Source: Acetobacterium sp.
GTDB lineage: Bacteria > Bacillota > Clostridia > Eubacteriales > Eubacteriaceae
NCBI GenBank assembly: GCA_028692885.1
Contig: JAQUWM010000018.1
Span: forward strand, 1 to 40,910
Direction of reading: 5' to 3'
DNA: 40,910 bases
Shown here in pieces: positions 38,651-40,910 of this stretch. The notes under the pieces are model-generated. The model was given only the letters and a program-made list of their open reading frames with translations. It was not told the origin of the DNA and made no database searches. The position numbers and the translations under genes are program-made. Every line of letters starts with the position of its first letter. Position 1 is the stretch's first letter.

Positions 38651-39245
38651 CCGAAATCCGGCCAAGGCCGCCATTGACTTTAACAATGATGATGTGGAGG
38701 TTTATATCCTGTATCTGAGTCTGGCCGAAGGTGTCGATTTGGATCTCAAAACCAATGAATTGCGCGGGGTCCTGCCAGATATCAAGGTCACCCCGGTGCC
38801 CAGCTTTATTGCCCAGACCCTGGGGGGGATTGTCGATAACCTGACCCGGGTGGAAGCAGCGGCGATGGCGATTGCGTTGCTGTTAAGCGCACTGGTCACG
38901 GTGATGTTTTTAAAACTGGTAATGGCCCGGGAGCACCGCGATATTGCCATGAAAAAAGCGATCGGCTTTACCAACCGCGATATCCGGATCCAGTTGGGGA
39001 TTCGGCTGCTGGTGATTCAGGGTCTCGGGATTCTGATCGGCACGGTGCTGGCCAATACCCTGGGTGAAGGGATCTTCAGCCTGATGCTGTCATCGATGGG
39101 GGCAACGCGAATGACCTTATTGATCCAGCCGCTGAAAGCCTACCTGATTTGTCCGGCCATTCAGTTGCTGGTGGTCACCATCACTGTGATTGGTGGAGCC
39201 CGAGTAGTCAAGCATTATCATATTAAAGAACAAATAGTGGAGTAG
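38613..39245 (+). CDS. FtsX-type ABC permease, internally deleted
   Basis: A 210-residue product where the family normally has near 800. The first 17 residues (MKLLLNLVRKDFNRNPA) are the usual N-terminus just before helix 1. They are joined directly to a C-terminal half: DFNNDDVEVYILYLSLAEG..., then helices at about 90-112, 145-165 and 180-202 with the MacB/FtsX motif VMAREHRDIAMKKAIGFTNRDIRIQ. The large extracytoplasmic domain and the first helices are missing. The frame, the AAGGAGG site and overlap with the MFS gene are preserved. The protein should not work as a full permease; it could still insert in the membrane. Confidence 0.78.
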   Translation: MKLLLNLVRKDFNRNPAKAAIDFNNDDVEVYILYLSLAEGVDLDLKTNELRGVLPDIKVTPVPSFIAQTLGGIVDNLTRVEAAAMAIALLLSALVTVMFLKLVMAREHRDIAMKKAIGFTNRDIRIQLGIRLLVIQGLGILIGTVLANTLGEGIFSLMLSSMGATRMTLLIQPLKAYLICPAIQLLVVTITVIGGARVVKHYHIKEQIVE

Positions 39246-39255
39246 GGAGACAGTT

Positions 39256-40002
39256 ATGATAAAAGTAGAACAGATTAGTAAATCCGTTAAGGGGAATTCC
39301 CCGGTCGCAAATGTGGCGATCGAAACAAGCATTTTAAAAGAGATCTCTTTTGAGATTGACAGAGGCGATTTTGTCGCCGTGATGGGGCCTTCCGGTTCGG
39401 GTAAATCCACCCTGCTTTATAGTGTTAGCGGCATGGATCAGATAACCGCGGGGCGGATCGTCTTTGATGGGGTTAACCTGACCGAAATGAATGAGGAAAG
39501 CCTGGCCGAGTTGCGGCTGAATAAAATGGGCTTTGTGTTTCAGAATGCTCAGATGTTAAAAAATCTGTCGCTTTTCGATAATCTGATTCTCCCGGGGCTG
39601 GTGGCTAAAAAAGAAAAACCGCAAGTAATTAGAAACCGGGCACAAGACTTGATGAAGCGGATGGACATTGATGGGCTTGGCGGCCGGGATATCCGAGAAG
39701 TTTCAGGGGGACAGCTGCAGCGGGCATCCATCTGCCGGGCGATGATCAATAACCCGGAGGTGCTGTTTCTGGACGAACCCACCGGCGCCCTGAACTCCGC
39801 AGCCACCGACCAGGTCCTAAATATCCTGGCAGCGTTGAATGACGAAGGGATGACGATTATGACGGTTACTCATGATCCCCGGGTGGCGGTCCGCGCAAAA
39901 AAAGTCATTTATCTCCGTGACGGCGAGATCGCCGGCGAGAAAGAACTTTCGACCGGACCAAATCGGGAGCAGGAGCTGGACGACTGGCTAAAGTGTGTTT
40001 GA
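39256..40002 (+). CDS. ABC transporter ATP-binding protein (MacB/LolD type)
   Basis: A 248-residue ATPase for the FtsX-type permease encoded just upstream. Walker A GPSGSGKST (44-52), Q-loop FVFQNAQMLKNLS, signature VSGGQLQR, Walker B VLFLDEPTGALN (Asn in place of the usual D-loop Asp) and H-loop TVTHDPRVA are all visible. It starts 10 nt after the permease stop behind GGGAG. With its permease reduced, the pair may be non-functional or use a permease encoded elsewhere. It belongs to the operon controlled by the TetR gene at 36554. Confidence 0.92.
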   Translation: MIKVEQISKSVKGNSPVANVAIETSILKEISFEIDRGDFVAVMGPSGSGKSTLLYSVSGMDQITAGRIVFDGVNLTEMNEESLAELRLNKMGFVFQNAQMLKNLSLFDNLILPGLVAKKEKPQVIRNRAQDLMKRMDIDGLGGRDIREVSGGQLQRASICRAMINNPEVLFLDEPTGALNSAATDQVLNILAALNDEGMTIMTVTHDPRVAVRAKKVIYLRDGEIAGEKELSTGPNREQELDDWLKCV

Positions 40003-40134
40003 ATCCCCTGATGGGGATCAGAAACGTTTAGCGGTAAATATGATGTTGAACATCTTTCGAGCGGAGCATGATTGATTTTACAGTTGATTTCATGAATAAA
40101 ATCGATTATTCTTGAGAAATGGAGGTGATACGCT

Positions 40135-40611
40135 GTGACGGAAAAAATCAGACTCAGACGATTTCAAACAGAAGACGTACCGATGTTCAAAGAGTGGCTT
40201 AAAAAAGACCATGTCAAAAAATGGTACACTGAACCAGAAGACTGGATCGCGGAGGTGACGTTGAAAGACAGTACCTTTTCATGGATCACTCACTTCATTG
40301 TCGAGTGGGAAGAAAAGCCAATCGGGTTTGGCCAATTTTATAAATGTCTCGATGCCAATGAGGCATGCTATGCCAATATCCCTCAGACCGGCACCTACAG
40401 CATTGACTATCTCATTGGCGAAACGGACTTTTTAGGCAAAGGGTATGGCAAAAAGACCGTTCAATTGCTGACGGAAATAATTTTCAGGCTTTCCGACTCA
40501 AAACGGATTGTTGTTCAGCCGGAACCCGAGAACCGGGGATCCTGCAAAGCCTTGTTAGCCAATGGCTATCTTTTTGATGAAGCCAATGGGGTATATCAAA
40601 AGGAAAAATAA
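40135..40611 (+). CDS. GNAT acetyltransferase, AAC(6')/Acetyltransf_8-like
   Basis: A 158-residue acetyltransferase. The N-terminal IRLRRFQTEDVPMFKEWLKKDHVKKWYTEPEDWIAEV is characteristic of the aminoglycoside 6'-acetyltransferase and siderophore-acetyltransferase group, and DYLIGETDFLGKGYGKKTVQLLTEIIF contains the acetyl-CoA loop G-K-G-Y-G. The late PEPENRGSCKALLANGY is typical too. The GTG start at 40135 has GGAGGTG 6 nt upstream. Whether it acts on an antibiotic or a metabolite cannot be read. An open frame of about 32 codons continues in frame after its TAA, without a start. Confidence 0.87.
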   Translation: MTEKIRLRRFQTEDVPMFKEWLKKDHVKKWYTEPEDWIAEVTLKDSTFSWITHFIVEWEEKPIGFGQFYKCLDANEACYANIPQTGTYSIDYLIGETDFLGKGYGKKTVQLLTEIIFRLSDSKRIVVQPEPENRGSCKALLANGYLFDEANGVYQKEK

Positions 40612-40706
40612 GCAGAAATAAAAGAGTGGCTTGATTTGATGTTAAATGGGGTTGCCAAGGAAGGCGATACAGATATCCCGATCAAAATAAATTTTCGAAA
40701 CATAAC

Positions 40707-40754
40707 TTGACAGGCTAGCGTTCATTAGCTACAATAAGGCTAACGAACGCTAGC
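40707..40754 (+). promoter_or_regulatory. Promoter with paired TetR operators
   Basis: Perfect TTGACA (40707-40712), 17-bp spacer, TACAAT (40730-40735). Two 16-bp arms, GCTAGCGTTCATTAGC (40714-40729) and GCTAACGAACGCTAGC (40739-40754), are inverted copies with one mismatch. The first fills the promoter spacer and the second covers the transcription start. Each arm is itself nearly palindromic, so two repressor dimers may bind. Confidence 0.8.
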
Positions 40755-40787
40755 TTTTAGTTTTTTGCAGAAATTTAAGGAGAAATG

Positions 40788-40910
40788 ATGACAAAACGCA
40801 ATACCAGGGAAATAATATTAGAGGAAGCACTGAATCTGTTTTCGGTCAAAGGTTATCAGAGTGTGACCGTTAAAGAAATTGCCCAGGCGGTGGGTATCAA
40901 GGACAGCTCA
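40788..40910 (+). CDS. TetR/AcrR-family regulator, partial (runs off the window)
   Basis: The first 41 codons of a TetR-type regulator: MTKRNTREIILEEALNLFSV, then KGYQSVTVKEIAQAVGIKDSS, the start of the helix-turn-helix. AAGGAG lies 5 nt before ATG 40788; a second ATG at 40785 is too close to it. The gene is cut by the window end. It is expected to repress itself through the paired operators just upstream, and the genes it controls probably lie beyond the window. Confidence 0.9.
   Translation, partial: MTKRNTREIILEEALNLFSVKGYQSVTVKEIAQAVGIKDSS

Noticed and set aside
40612-40710. Open frame of 32 codons directly after the GNAT stop
   Set aside because: No start codon or ribosome site, and it runs into the next promoter; too short to call a remnant with confidence.
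1-40910. CRISPR array, tRNA or rRNA genes, transposase or phage genes
   Set aside because: No regularly spaced repeats, no cloverleaf or rRNA sequence, and no transposase, integrase or structural phage protein was recognised on either strand.

Overview
The window reads as a chromosome segment of an anaerobic, moderately AT-rich Gram-positive bacterium of the Clostridia, most like the Acetobacterium/Eubacterium group. This is an inference from strong Shine-Dalgarno sites, several TTG and GTG starts, lipoproteins instead of periplasmic proteins, an FmdE-family protein, small FMN-binding and flavodoxin-like proteins, and many TetR-controlled exporters. No rRNA, tRNA, CRISPR array, phage module or transposase gene was found.

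Layout. 1-3162: a frameshifted TetR regulator divergent from a two-gene ABC-2 exporter, with one operator-like dyad between their promoters. 3163-5835 (minus): a stand-alone AAA/DUF4143 ATPase and a 5'-truncated membrane glycerophosphodiesterase. 5862-7793: an Fe-S/FMN-type oxidoreductase, then a TetR gene overlapping a small membrane FMN-binding protein. 7850-11363: a D-2-hydroxyacid dehydrogenase, DUF3788 and DUF1801 proteins, a 201-residue orphan, and several short remnants. 11542-17247: a lipoprotein, a CPBP membrane protease and a heterodimeric ABC exporter of the TM287/288 or BmrCD type, with one degenerate ATP site. 17512-18135: a BLIP-like lipoprotein. 18272-24222: an attenuated leader, an FmdE-family gene, a small inverted-repeat element and a complete peptide/nickel-type (family 5) ABC importer. 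24475-30528: nitroreductase, small membrane protein, orphan sugar-type binding protein, Bcr/CflA exporter and a membrane diguanylate cyclase. 30525-33454: a second copy of the repeat, a collapsed aldehyde dehydrogenase gene, a Crp/Fnr regulator, a DUF4386 membrane protein and a hydrolase. 33595-36361: DUF3795, GNAT, a decayed AraC-GyrI gene fused to DUF6144, and a flavodoxin. 36485-40002: a TetR operon with an MFS exporter, an internally deleted FtsX-type permease and its ATPase. 40135-40910: a GNAT protein and the start of another TetR gene with a well-formed promoter-operator.

Two themes stand out. Many small exporter or redox modules each sit next to their own TetR regulator, and in four cases inverted repeats lie in or beside the promoter. 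The segment is also decaying: an aldehyde dehydrogenase and an FtsX permease keep their two ends but lack the middle, an AraC-type gene carries four frame lesions and is joined to DUF6144, a TetR gene is frameshifted in an A6 run, and a glycerophosphodiesterase has lost its 5' end. The strongest candidate for an undescribed system is the FmdE gene with its terminator-containing leader directly ahead of a family-5 ABC importer. Its substrate cannot be read from sequence; a metal or metal complex is the working guess.
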